Shown here: positions 15,908 through 23,354 of the stretch, in pieces
Numbering within the stretch: the stretch's first letter is position 1
How the letters are laid out: the number at the start of each line of letters is the position of its first letter
Origin: Roseivirga sp. UBA6061
Lineage (GTDB): Bacteria > Bacteroidota > Bacteroidia > Cytophagales > Cyclobacteriaceae
Assembly: GCA_002427745.1 (NCBI GenBank)
Contig: DIYF01000176.1
Location: 479 to 33,580 of the forward strand
Direction: 5' to 3'
DNA length: 33,102 nt
Made by a program: the position numbers and the translations under genes
The notes under the pieces: model-generated
Told to the model about the DNA's origin: nothing
Seen by the model: the letters and a program-made list of their open reading frames with translations, nothing else
Database searches by the model: none

Positions 15908-17284
15908 TTAAAAAAGTGCATTAATAACTTTCCAGCTAAGCCATTCAAATTCACTTGTATCCAGAAGTTGGTCCTGATTCATTTCCGAGCTGCCATTGTT
16001 TCTTTGGAAGCCTGTTTTGGCAGCTTTCTTTTGATGCTTCCTGCTGTTTCTCATATCGGAATTGAGCGCATAGAGCTTGGCCATGAAATAGTTGACATCC
16101 GGGTGATCAGGGTTGATGAGGCTGGCTACTTTCAGATAGGGAAGCGCTTGATGCCACTGTCCTCCGGATAAATGAGGTGAGGCTGTTGAAAAAGCAAAGA
16201 GTCCTATAAAGCCCAGAGATCGTGTTGCAGAGTTTCGGGCCTCCGGGGTTTTGGCACCTTTTTGTTCCTTTCTCCATTCCATGGTCCGGGTTTGCCACCA
16301 GCGAAATACCGAATCGGATTTCATTACCTGGTCGATCTGTTTAAAGCCGGCCCTGATTTCTTTTTCCCGTTCTCCTTCTTTTTCCAGTATGCTGTTTCTG
16401 ACCCGATTCTGCTTTTTATAGCCTTTTTCTTTTTGCAGCACTGTAATGGCCGATGTGATTTCTGTTGATGCATCTACGCCATAGAAAAGCCTGAGACTTT
16501 CGTAAAGAGAGCCGGCCTTTGTCAGCTGTTGAGCCTCTCTCCATTCTTCTCCCCGGGCTAACTGTTGTTTCAGAAAGGTCTCGGAGAAGTTGTTCTGATC
16601 ATCTTTCAGTCCTTTTTTAATGGCGTGTAGTTCCAGCCATTCCACAGCTTCTGTGGCCTGTGGTTCTTCGCACCAGCGATGCTTACCATCATAGACTATC
16701 ATATGACTCTTCATGTTCAGGTCTCTCACATCGCGTGTAGCCTTAACGAGCTCCAGATAATTCATGTCTTTATCGCCAGCCACTCCTATATAAGCGAAGC
16801 TGTTTTTGGCAGTGGGCCTGTTGAGAAAGTTAAAGCTTGCTCCAATGGCAACGACTCCGGCTATTTTGTTGGTAACAACCGCTACTGTAGTCGCCATACG
16901 AGCTCCTCCTGACATACCTCCGGTATAAATTCGTTGCATGTTTACCGGGTACTTTTGAGTTACCTCTTCCAGCAAGATGCGGGCTGCTTCAAACCCCTGA
17001 TCTACCGGGCCATTGCGGTAGTTATGAGAACCCACCAGAATATACCCGTATTTTTCAGCAGCAGGTCTGAACTTTTCCATGCCCGCCATACCATTACCAT
17101 TGGCACTGTAAAGAAAAAGAGCGGGCCACTGCTTGTCCTCACTGTAGTCGGAGGGTAGGTAAAGTGCGTAGGAGTGTTCTTTGTTGATATCACAAACGAT
17201 GTGGGGAGTAACCTTCCCGGGAGTTTGCGAGGATAGCTGAATGACAAAGAGAAAAAGCAGGGACAGGATAAAAAATCGGCTCAT
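15908..17284 (-). CDS. Secreted alpha/beta-hydrolase (PHB-depolymerase/esterase-like) with helical C-terminal half
   Basis: A 458-residue protein with a signal peptide (FFILSLLFLFVIQLSSQ, cleavage near residue 20). Residues 25-225 form an alpha/beta-hydrolase of the PHB-depolymerase/feruloyl-esterase type. The nucleophile elbow is GGMSGGARM with S125, the acid is D171 or D173 in GVAGDKDMNY, and the base is H202 in YDGKHRWCEE. Residues 230-458 are helical and charged, with a TPR-like element (YLKVASLINPDHPDVNYFMA) near 390-415. A hydrolase joined to a TPR-like tail is unusual. The substrate is unknown. It stands after the terminator that ends the osmC gene. Confidence 0.75.
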   Translation of the reverse strand: MSRFFILSLLFLFVIQLSSQTPGKVTPHIVCDINKEHSYALYLPSDYSEDKQWPALFLYSANGNGMAGMEKFRPAAEKYGYILVGSHNYRNGPVDQGFEAARILLEEVTQKYPVNMQRIYTGGMSGGARMATTVAVVTNKIAGVVAIGASFNFLNRPTAKNSFAYIGVAGDKDMNYLELVKATRDVRDLNMKSHMIVYDGKHRWCEEPQATEAVEWLELHAIKKGLKDDQNNFSETFLKQQLARGEEWREAQQLTKAGSLYESLRLFYGVDASTEITSAITVLQKEKGYKKQNRVRNSILEKEGEREKEIRAGFKQIDQVMKSDSVFRWWQTRTMEWRKEQKGAKTPEARNSATRSLGFIGLFAFSTASPHLSGGQWHQALPYLKVASLINPDHPDVNYFMAKLYALNSDMRNSRKHQKKAAKTGFQRNNGSSEMNQDQLLDTSEFEWLSWKVINALF

Positions 17285-17309
17285 GGGAGCAGGTGAAGAT
17301 AAAATGTGC

Positions 17310-17328
17310 GCGTTGTAATTCCCAACGC
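17310..17328. repeat. Short inverted repeat ahead of the esterase-like gene
   Basis: GCGTTG (17310-17315), 7-base spacer, CAACGC (17323-17328), about 25-45 bases upstream of the ATG at 17284. Possibly an operator or leader hairpin. It is short enough that chance is a fair explanation. Confidence 0.3.
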
Positions 17329-17351
17329 AATTCTGAGCCGAGAGTTTAATG

Positions 17352-17394
17352 AAAAAAGTTCTACCTGCTTAGCTGATAAACGGATAGAACTTTT
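17352..17394 (-). terminator. Terminator after osmC (minus strand)
   Basis: TAGAACTTTT (17385-17394) and AAAAGTTCTA (17354-17363) form a 10-bp stem. On the minus strand the second arm runs into TTTTTT (complement of 17352-17357), giving an intrinsic terminator 20 bases after the osmC stop. The loop is about 21 bases, with possible inner pairing. Confidence 0.7.
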
Positions 17395-17413
17395 AAGCTG
17401 CAGACGCACCTGT

Positions 17414-17995
17414 CTATACCTTCATGGCAAGTGACTTTTGTTCCACCACCTTATGATTGATGTGTATGGGCAAGGCAGCTTTCAACGTTTGAAGAATGAT
17501 GCAGCTTTGTTCGGTTGCTCTCAGCAGAAGCTCTGTCCTTTCCCGATTACTTTCGCTGGTGTCAATCTCTACTTCAAGGTCCATTCTTTGAAAGGCCACA
17601 GGAACTGCCTTGTCAACCATAAGCGTGCCTCTTACATCCACACCGGCAGTGGCTTTGACCCGGGTGGATTCCAGCGTGATGCCCAGTCTATCTGCAATAA
17701 GCCTGAGTGTGCTTTCAAAACAGGCGGCAAGGGCCGTACAGAGAATGTCCCCGGGGTTAGGGGCATCATGTAGTCCGCCTACAGCCCTGTGAACACCAAT
17801 AGGAAAGGGGTATTGAAGTTCTTCGTTGACAGTTACTTTGGTGTGAAAGGGGTCGTTCAGGTGCTTACCTTCAACCGTGGCCATGTCTGTTACCCATGCC
17901 TTTTCAGGCGTGACTACATAAGAGGCCATAAGCGGTTTTTGTCTTTCGAGTACTTTGGAGTCGTGTTTCATGATTGGTTTATTTCGCGTAGTCAA
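17414..17995 (-). CDS. OsmC-family peroxide-reductase-like protein
   Basis: A 193-residue OsmC/Ohr-superfamily protein. These reduce organic or fatty-acid hydroperoxides with two cysteines. The pair is present: C92 in CTALAACFESTLRLIADRLG and C165 in RATEQSCIILQTL; C86 is an extra cysteine. The conserved GLHDAPNPGDIL precedes the first. The farthest start (17995) overlaps the mddA-like gene by 17 bases. An in-frame ATG at 17971, after that gene's stop, is an equally good start. It follows the mddA-like gene in the same transcript and ends at a clear terminator. Confidence 0.88.
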   Translation of the reverse strand: MTTRNKPIMKHDSKVLERQKPLMASYVVTPEKAWVTDMATVEGKHLNDPFHTKVTVNEELQYPFPIGVHRAVGGLHDAPNPGDILCTALAACFESTLRLIADRLGITLESTRVKATAGVDVRGTLMVDKAVPVAFQRMDLEVEIDTSESNRERTELLLRATEQSCIILQTLKAALPIHINHKVVEQKSLAMKV

Positions 17996-18740
17996 TGGTT
18001 GCTTTCTTTTTTCTTTTGGTGAAAGGGACCAGCATAGGGGTAGACCTTTTATAGTCGAGGTAGTTATCTCCGAAATCGCTGATCAGGTCTTTTTCTTCAA
18101 TCTTCGCTCCGATCACGAAGTAAGCGGTGATGCCTATGGCGAAAACCAGGTGGGTAACCGTCATATTCGGAGTAGCCCATACTCCTAAGATGCCTCCTGC
18201 ATACAATGGATGTCTGATGTATTTATAGAAGCTGTAGACCCGGAAGTTCAGCTCTGTATAGGGGTGGTTTCTCAGTTCAAGATAGGTCTGCCTCAGACCA
18301 AAGAGGTCGAAATGGTTTATCAGGAAAGAGCTGATAAACAGAATGGCCCAGCCTGCAAAAAACAGTACATAAGAGAGAAGGTAAAAAGGGTTGTCAGGAC
18401 CAATCTGCCAGATCTGACCTCCCATAGGGGCCCACTCCAGTACCATGATGGTGAGCAAAACTCCTGATACCAGCACAAAAGTGCTGCGTTCAATATGTCT
18501 TGGAAAGTATCTGGCAAAGAAGGTTTTGAATGATCTTCGCGCCATAATGCTGTGCTGTAGCCCGAAGAGAGCAATCAGTCCGAAGTTTTTCAGGATGGCC
18601 AGGTAGAGCGGTAGCTCTGGCGTGCCGTCAATAGAGAGCTCCGGTACAAGGTCGCTCACAGAGGCAATCCATAAGAGGATAGAGGCAAAACCGAGAGTAT
18701 AAGCCACTATCGAATAGGTAAACATGAATATCTTTTTCAT
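17979..18740 (-). CDS. mddA: MddA-like methanethiol S-methyltransferase (NnrU/ICMT-type membrane protein)
   Basis: A membrane-bound SAM-dependent methyltransferase. MddA converts methanethiol to dimethyl sulfide. Marks of the family: FGLQHSIMARRSFKTFF, ERSTFVLVSGVLL, SSFLINHFDLFGLRQTYLEL, then YKYIRHPLYAGGILGVWATP and the C-terminal IEEKDLISDFGDNYLDYKR (ICMT-type SAM-binding region). Five or so hydrophobic helices are visible. The frame is open to 18824, but I chose ATG 18740 (253 residues). The upstream extension is low-complexity, and a TAnnTTTG promoter element lies within it. The product is assigned by family resemblance; other NnrU-type substrates are possible. Confidence 0.8.
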   Translation of the reverse strand: MKKIFMFTYSIVAYTLGFASILLWIASVSDLVPELSIDGTPELPLYLAILKNFGLIALFGLQHSIMARRSFKTFFARYFPRHIERSTFVLVSGVLLTIMVLEWAPMGGQIWQIGPDNPFYLLSYVLFFAGWAILFISSFLINHFDLFGLRQTYLELRNHPYTELNFRVYSFYKYIRHPLYAGGILGVWATPNMTVTHLVFAIGITAYFVIGAKIEEKDLISDFGDNYLDYKRSTPMLVPFTKRKKKATIDYAK

Positions 18741-18757
18741 AACTAATTGATTTGAAG

Positions 18758-18765
18758 CAAAGGTA
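18758..18765 (-). promoter_or_regulatory. Probable -7 element of the mddA-osmC promoter
   Basis: On the minus strand TACCTTTG matches the Bacteroidetes TAnnTTTG -7 box and lies 17 bases before the ATG at 18740, a fitting distance. No TTTG is found 19 bases further upstream, so the -33 half is missing and the promoter may need an activator such as the adjacent AraC protein. Confidence 0.45.
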
Positions 18766-18835
18766 TTCGGGGGTGACAGGAGCGGATTTGCGCTCAGGCT
18801 CAAATGATTTGCTGAGAGGCTCACACTGGGAATGA

Positions 18836-18899
18836 TGAATGAGGAATGAAGAATTTTGAGTGATTTAGCTCACATTCAAAATTCAGCATTTAACATTCA
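18836..18899. repeat. Large imperfect palindrome between the AraC and mddA-like genes
   Basis: The left arm (18836-18863) begins TGAATG and contains GAATTTTGA and GTGA. The right arm (18870-18899) reads TCAC, TTCAAAATTC and ends CATTCA, its near reverse complement, with a loop of about 6 bases. It includes the TGA stop of the AraC gene (18897-18899). No long T-run follows. It resembles the AT-rich palindromic repeats scattered in Bacteroidota intergenic regions and could end AraC transcription. Confidence 0.55.
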
Positions 18900-19769
18900 C
18901 CCGTGCTGGAGTTGTTCCTGACGGAACTGGTTGGGAGGAAGCTCGTATTTCTCTTTGAAAGCACGGTTAAAGTGGCTCACATTGGTGAAGCCTGTTTCGA
19001 AGCACACTTCATTTGTATTCAGCTCTGTGGTGAGAAGAAGCGTGCGCGCATACTGGAGGCGCTTATTGATCAACCAGCGCTGAGGCGTGTCGTTGTAGAG
19101 TTTTTTAAAGTCACGCTTAAAAGTTGAGAGACTTCTGCCGCTAAGTCTGGCAAACTCTTCCATACTGAGCTCACAGTGGAAATTCTTGCGCATAACTTCG
19201 TCAAGGCTCATCTTATCGGCCGACTGAATGGATTGGAAAAACTGAATAATCTGCTCGTTGCCTTCGCTCATCATCAGGTTGAAGAGTAGCTCTTTAAACT
19301 TGATCATAACCAACTCGCGGGGAATATCGCCTCTCTTAGTCATATAGCTGAAGACCGATTGAAAGAGAGACTCCATACTCTGGTCTACCTTTACTTCGAA
19401 AATCTGGTGATCGGGCGGAGTGGCAGAATGGACCTTAGCCCCCCGGTATTCATGCATGAAGTTTCTGATGAAATCATCGGTCATGAAAAAGAGTATGGTG
19501 CAGTAGTCCTCTTCGAAATACTGTTTGGTATTGTAGACGCCCTTTCTGATAAAGAGTGCATCTCCGGCCTTGATCTGGTAGGTCTTATCCAGGGAAATCC
19601 AGTCTTTTTTGCCTTTGATGACGAATGAGATGAAATGAGATTCTGTCCAGAGCTTAAACCGTTCTGCCTCGATGGGACACTTGTACTCGATCAGGCAATA
19701 ATCTTCTCCTACCAGCTTGTTGTAGCCGGGAGTTTCCCTGAAGTGCTTATAAACATCGAGAGTCATCAT
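18897..19769 (-). CDS. AraC-family transcriptional regulator
   Basis: A 290-residue regulator. The N-terminal part (about 20-120) has a cupin-like effector fold (FISFVIKGKKDWISLDKTYQ, then IKAGDALFIRKGVY). The C-terminal AraC DNA-binding domain (about 190-285) has both helix-turn-helix units: LSMEEFARLSGRSLSTFKRD and NEVCFETGFTNVSHFNRAFK. This is the ExsA-like form common in Bacteroidota. The start is one of two adjacent ATGs at 19769. It lies upstream of, and on the same strand as, the mddA-osmC pair and may control it; a large palindrome separates them. Confidence 0.9.
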   Translation of the reverse strand: MMTLDVYKHFRETPGYNKLVGEDYCLIEYKCPIEAERFKLWTESHFISFVIKGKKDWISLDKTYQIKAGDALFIRKGVYNTKQYFEEDYCTILFFMTDDFIRNFMHEYRGAKVHSATPPDHQIFEVKVDQSMESLFQSVFSYMTKRGDIPRELVMIKFKELLFNLMMSEGNEQIIQFFQSIQSADKMSLDEVMRKNFHCELSMEEFARLSGRSLSTFKRDFKKLYNDTPQRWLINKRLQYARTLLLTTELNTNEVCFETGFTNVSHFNRAFKEKYELPPNQFRQEQLQHG

Positions 19770-19997
19770 ATCGAGGTTTATGAAGATACTGATTTTTTAA
19801 CAGAGCTGATGGTCAGCTGTTCGGTGGCAGGCATAAATACCCGAATTGTCAATACACTGGTTTTTGCTCTTTCAGGAGAAGGCTGGATATGAGATTTTTG
19901 ATATGTAAGTAGTTGAATCTCACAAGTATTTACGAGGCGTTTGCCGAAAAGCCTTTATAAGAGTAGGTGAAACAATAACCATTAACACTTTTTAATT

Positions 19998-20363
19998 ATG
20001 TCAACTTCAATCGTAAAAATCCCCTTTAGTAATTCTGTAGTGCTTAAAGTGCAGGGTGTAGACAATCGCCTTATCGGTATTGTTGCTCCCGACACCTCTG
20101 GTACAGGTGGTAAGAGAACGGAGGTCTTTGCCTATGACTGTGATGGTTTTGCCGGGCAGGCAAATGCCTCGGTGGACCTGACTTTTACGCTTAACGCTGT
20201 TGGAGGAAACCCGATTCTGGCCATGATCGCATCAAATTTTGCGGGGCCGGGTGCAGCCAATTTTTCCATAACCACTGATAAGCAAAGTGAGACACAGTAC
20301 CAGATCTCCTTACCCGGCTCCTACACGTCAGAGCAGCAGGCATTTCAGTTTGTAAAGCAATAA
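19998..20363 (+). CDS. Hypothetical protein, beta-rich, no known family
   Basis: A 121-residue protein with no signal peptide or membrane segment. Composition is rich in Ser, Thr, Val, Gly and Ala. Predicted strands alternate with polar turns (NSVVLKVQGVDNRLIGIVAP, then ASVDLTFTLNAVGG), suggesting a compact beta-sandwich. There is one cysteine (C48). ATG 19998 follows an AT-rich leader with no Shine-Dalgarno, usual for this phylum. It is divergent from the AraC gene (228-base gap) and is followed by its own strong terminator, so it is a single-gene unit and probably expressed. I do not recognise a function. Confidence 0.7.
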   Translation: MSTSIVKIPFSNSVVLKVQGVDNRLIGIVAPDTSGTGGKRTEVFAYDCDGFAGQANASVDLTFTLNAVGGNPILAMIASNFAGPGAANFSITTDKQSETQYQISLPGSYTSEQQAFQFVKQ

Positions 20364-20385
20364 GAAAAACAGCTGTTTAATGAGA

Positions 20386-20415
20386 ACAGGCATCGCTACC
20401 GATGCCTGTATTTTT
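20386..20415 (+). terminator. Strong intrinsic terminator
   Basis: ACAGGCATCG (20386-20395), CTAC loop, CGATGCCTGT (20400-20409): a perfect 10-bp stem followed by ATTTTT. It ends the hypothetical gene that stops at 20363. Confidence 0.92.
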
Positions 20416-20479
20416 CATGTGTTTTAACATAGCCTGGGGAAATATGCCGGGTGCCATAATTTCATCCGGGTAAAGGAAC

Positions 20480-20899
20480 TCAATTCATAAACTTCCGGAT
20501 GATGCTCAGCAGACTGTCTTTAGGTACCAGCTTGCCAATATGCTGTTTCATCACTTCAATCATTTCCTGGGTCATGGTGGGGCGAAAGCCCATGCGAAAA
20601 GCAAGTCTGTGGATCAGCTCAATTTCATCTTCGTCTACGTTCTGATCAAATTTCATCAGAAAAAGCAGGTCGTATAGAATTTCCATGCGTTCATGCTCCC
20701 GCTTGGGAATAATGAAGGTGACGTCCTGAGGATTCTGATCAATATGGGCTACTTCTTCATCTGTTACTCCCAGCCGGCTTGCTACCTTACTGATAAAAAT
20801 TCTTTCCAGGTCGTGGTCCTGGTTGTCGGCCTCTGCAAGCATTAGCAGCATGAGCAGGTGAGTTTTCTTTTTGCTGAGTTGTCTTTGGTCATTCGTCAT
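20480..20899 (-). CDS. TerB-like domain protein
   Basis: A 139-residue, mostly helical acidic protein that resembles the TerB tellurite-resistance fold: LLMLLMLAEADNQDHDLERI, then ISKVASRLGVTDEEVAHID, and a second helical repeat MKFDQNVDEDEIELIHRLAF. The acidic loops in the two repeats correspond to TerB's metal-binding segments. Stand-alone TerB-like proteins are common in Bacteroidota and are rarely tied to tellurite itself. No other ter genes are nearby, so a resistance role is not supported. It is divergent from the aminotransferase gene. Confidence 0.72.
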   Translation of the reverse strand: MTNDQRQLSKKKTHLLMLLMLAEADNQDHDLERIFISKVASRLGVTDEEVAHIDQNPQDVTFIIPKREHERMEILYDLLFLMKFDQNVDEDEIELIHRLAFRMGFRPTMTQEMIEVMKQHIGKLVPKDSLLSIIRKFMN

Positions 20900-21041
20900 A
20901 CAGCAGCCAATCTAGTAATTAGTTTTAGGTTTCAGGAATTAGTCTGATAGTTATAAGTGAGGTGAGCAGAGAACTTTACTAAAAGTTTGTCTGGTATGTT
21001 TCTGCCTTGCCAAACCCAATCGCTCTCCCTAACTTCCGCCC

Positions 21042-22184
21042 ATGCAGATACAGTCTAAACTGCCGAATGTAGGCACGACTATTTTTTCCATTATGTCTAA
21101 GATGGCCCTGGAGCATAATGCGATCAATCTCTCTCAGGGCTTTCCGGATTTTCCGCTCTCTGCTGAGTTGATTGATGGTGTTCATCACTATATGAAAGAG
21201 GGCATGAACCAGTATGCGCCCATGCCGGGAGTTCCCGTTCTCAGGCAGCGCATTTCTGAAAAGCTCAATCGCGCTTATGGCATTTCTGTAGATATGGACA
21301 CTGAAATTACCGTCACCTCAGGAGCCATTGAGGCCATTAACAGTGCTATGACGGCCGTTATCAATGCCGGGGATGAAGTAATTATCATGGACCCTGCTTA
21401 TGATGCTTACGAACCTATTATCAATGTAAATGGCGCAAAGGCCATAGGGGTATCACTTACTCAGCCTGACTACGGCATTGACTGGGAGAGCGTGAAGGCC
21501 AGAGTTTCGGACAAGACCAGGATGATCCTGATCAATTCGCCTCACAATCCTTCCGGAGCTATTATCACCGCTGAAGACCTGAGGCAGCTTGAAGCACTTA
21601 CCCGTGGTACGGATATTCTGGTGCTTTCTGATGAAGTGTATGAACACATTGTGTTCGATGGTCAGGAGCATCAGTCGGTACTGAGGTCACCTGAGCTGCG
21701 ACAGCGCAGTATTGTTACCTACTCTTTCGGGAAGACCTTTCATGCCACAGGTTGGCGAATTGGCTATATGATCACCCCACCGGAACTGATGGCTGAAATC
21801 AGGAAGGTGCATCAGTATAATACCTTTACCGTGCATACGCCCACTCAATATGCCATAGCAGACCACCTGGAGAACCCAGTGAATTATGAGTCCATTGCCG
21901 CTATGTACCAGCAAAAGAGAGATTACTTCCTTGAGCAAATGAAAGACTCCCGGTTTGTACCGGTAAAAGCATCAGGTACCTATTTTCAGTTAATGAATTA
22001 TAGCCAGATCAGTGACATGCCCGATACGGAAATGGCCGAATGGCTGACCAAAGAACATGGGGTAGCTTCCATACCGATGTCTATTTTTTATCAGGACAGG
22101 CAGGACAACAAAGTACTCCGCTTCTGCTTTGCCAAGGGAGAAGAAACTTTAAAGGCCGCTGCCGAAATTCTCTGTAAAATATAG
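21042..22184 (+). CDS. ybdL: Class I/II aminotransferase, methionine aminotransferase (YbdL) type
   Basis: A 380-residue PLP enzyme of fold type I. Signatures: INLSQGFPDFPLSAELIDGV near the N-terminus, NSPHNPSGAIITAEDL, LSDEVYEHIVFDG, and the PLP lysine K231 in TYSFGKTFHATGWRIGYMIT. It resembles YbdL/KAT-III-like enzymes that transaminate methionine, glutamine or aromatic keto acids. Four bases after its stop begins an omega-amidase gene, the known partner in the glutamine transaminase/omega-amidase pathway, where alpha-keto-gamma-methylthiobutyrate is re-aminated to methionine. That pairing supports the assignment; substrate preference is inferred. Confidence 0.9.
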   Translation: MQIQSKLPNVGTTIFSIMSKMALEHNAINLSQGFPDFPLSAELIDGVHHYMKEGMNQYAPMPGVPVLRQRISEKLNRAYGISVDMDTEITVTSGAIEAINSAMTAVINAGDEVIIMDPAYDAYEPIINVNGAKAIGVSLTQPDYGIDWESVKARVSDKTRMILINSPHNPSGAIITAEDLRQLEALTRGTDILVLSDEVYEHIVFDGQEHQSVLRSPELRQRSIVTYSFGKTFHATGWRIGYMITPPELMAEIRKVHQYNTFTVHTPTQYAIADHLENPVNYESIAAMYQQKRDYFLEQMKDSRFVPVKASGTYFQLMNYSQISDMPDTEMAEWLTKEHGVASIPMSIFYQDRQDNKVLRFCFAKGEETLKAAAEILCKI

Positions 22185-22187
22185 CCT

Positions 22188-22961
22188 ATGGAAGATCTCA
22201 GACTTGCCCTGATTCAAAGTGATATTCACTGGCATTCAGTGGAGGCCAACCTGGCCATGTACGAGGAAAAGCTCTGGCAAATCACAGAGCCTGTAGATGT
22301 TATTGTGTTGCCAGAAATGTTTCAGACTGGTTTTACTATGGAGCATGAGCAGCTGGCAGAACCCATGAACCTCACCACTTTTAAGTGGATGAAGCAAATG
22401 GCAGCTCAGAAAAAGGCGGTGATTACCGGATCTTACATTGTGAAAGAGGGAGGACAGGCTTATAATCGGCTGATCTGGATGCAGCCTGACGGGCAATGGA
22501 AAAAATACGACAAACGCCACCTTTTCCGCATGGCAGATGAACATCACTACTATGGCATGGGTGAGGAACGTCTGGTGGTCGAATGGAAGGGCTGGAAAAT
22601 CTGCCCGATGATTTGCTATGACCTGCGTTTTCCCGTCTGGGCCCGAAACAGAAACCTGGAATACGACCTGATCATGTACGTAGCCAACTGGCCTGCGGTG
22701 AGGGCCAGTGCCTGGGATGCCTTACTAAAAGCCAGAGCAATTGAGAATGTATCTTACTCCCTTGGGCTTAACCGGGTAGGGGAAGACGGTAAAGGCATTG
22801 CCTACAATGGTCACTCGGGTGCTTATTCTCCCAAAGGAGAAACCTTGGCATTTTCAGAAGATGAAGAGTCGATCCATGTTACCCTGAGCGCGGATGAGCT
22901 TCTTCGGTTCAGAGAAAAGTTTCCGGCACACCTGGATGCCGATGCTTTTAAAATAGGCTGA
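22188..22961 (+). CDS. yafV: Omega-amidase (YafV-like nitrilase-superfamily hydrolase)
   Basis: A 257-residue carbon-nitrogen hydrolase. The catalytic triad is visible: E43 in VLPEMFQTGF, K109 in KYDKRHLFRM, C143 in MICYDLRFPVWARN. Omega-amidases hydrolyse alpha-ketoglutaramate to alpha-ketoglutarate and ammonia, pulling glutamine transamination forward. It directly follows the aminotransferase (3 bases between stop and ATG), so the two form an operon. Its stop (22959-22961) abuts the stop of the convergent minus-strand gene with no bases between. Confidence 0.92.
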   Translation: MEDLRLALIQSDIHWHSVEANLAMYEEKLWQITEPVDVIVLPEMFQTGFTMEHEQLAEPMNLTTFKWMKQMAAQKKAVITGSYIVKEGGQAYNRLIWMQPDGQWKKYDKRHLFRMADEHHYYGMGEERLVVEWKGWKICPMICYDLRFPVWARNRNLEYDLIMYVANWPAVRASAWDALLKARAIENVSYSLGLNRVGEDGKGIAYNGHSGAYSPKGETLAFSEDEESIHVTLSADELLRFREKFPAHLDADAFKIG

Positions 22962-23354
22962 TTATTTTTTAGTGATCAGCTCACCGACTGAGGTATACAT
23001 TACCTTTTCATCAGAGATTGACTGAAACTGAGTTTTGGTCACCTTGAGCATGCGCTCAATCACCTGATTTTTACCTTGAAGAAAAACTGAGAGATGGCCC
23101 TGCTTTTGTCGCAAAAGCTTTTCTAATAAACGCGTGACTTTGCCGGGAGCGACATCCTCTTGTACATCCAGAATAAGGACAACCCTGGTGGCCGCTTCAA
23201 TCATCTGCAACTGATGATGGATGACTAACTCTTCCGAGTGATTATCCGCGTCCAATAGCAGCAACTCAGAATTAGTTTTTGCCAGTGCTGCATACGGGTT
23301 GCCAAAGCGAATATCCTCTGCACTTTTGACCTGAATATAGAGCAGGAGAGGCAT
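22962..23354 (-). CDS. Hypothetical protein coupled to the T9SS-secreted protein gene
   Basis: A 130-residue, probably cytoplasmic protein. Hydrophobic strands (MPLLLYIQV, ELLLLDAD, RVVLILDV, HLSVFLQG) alternate with amphipathic helices, consistent with a small alpha/beta fold. No signal peptide, cysteine or known motif. Its ATG shares one base with the stop of the upstream gene (TGATG), so translation is coupled to the FG-GAP/T9SS protein. Function unrecognised. Confidence 0.7.
   Translation of the reverse strand: MPLLLYIQVKSAEDIRFGNPYAALAKTNSELLLLDADNHSEELVIHHQLQMIEAATRVVLILDVQEDVAPGKVTRLLEKLLRQKQGHLSVFLQGKNQVIERMLKVTKTQFQSISDEKVMYTSVGELITKK

Noticed and set aside
20480..20899. Tellurite resistance as the role of the TerB-like protein.
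   Set aside because: No terC, terD or terZ genes are nearby, and isolated TerB-like domains are common without this function.
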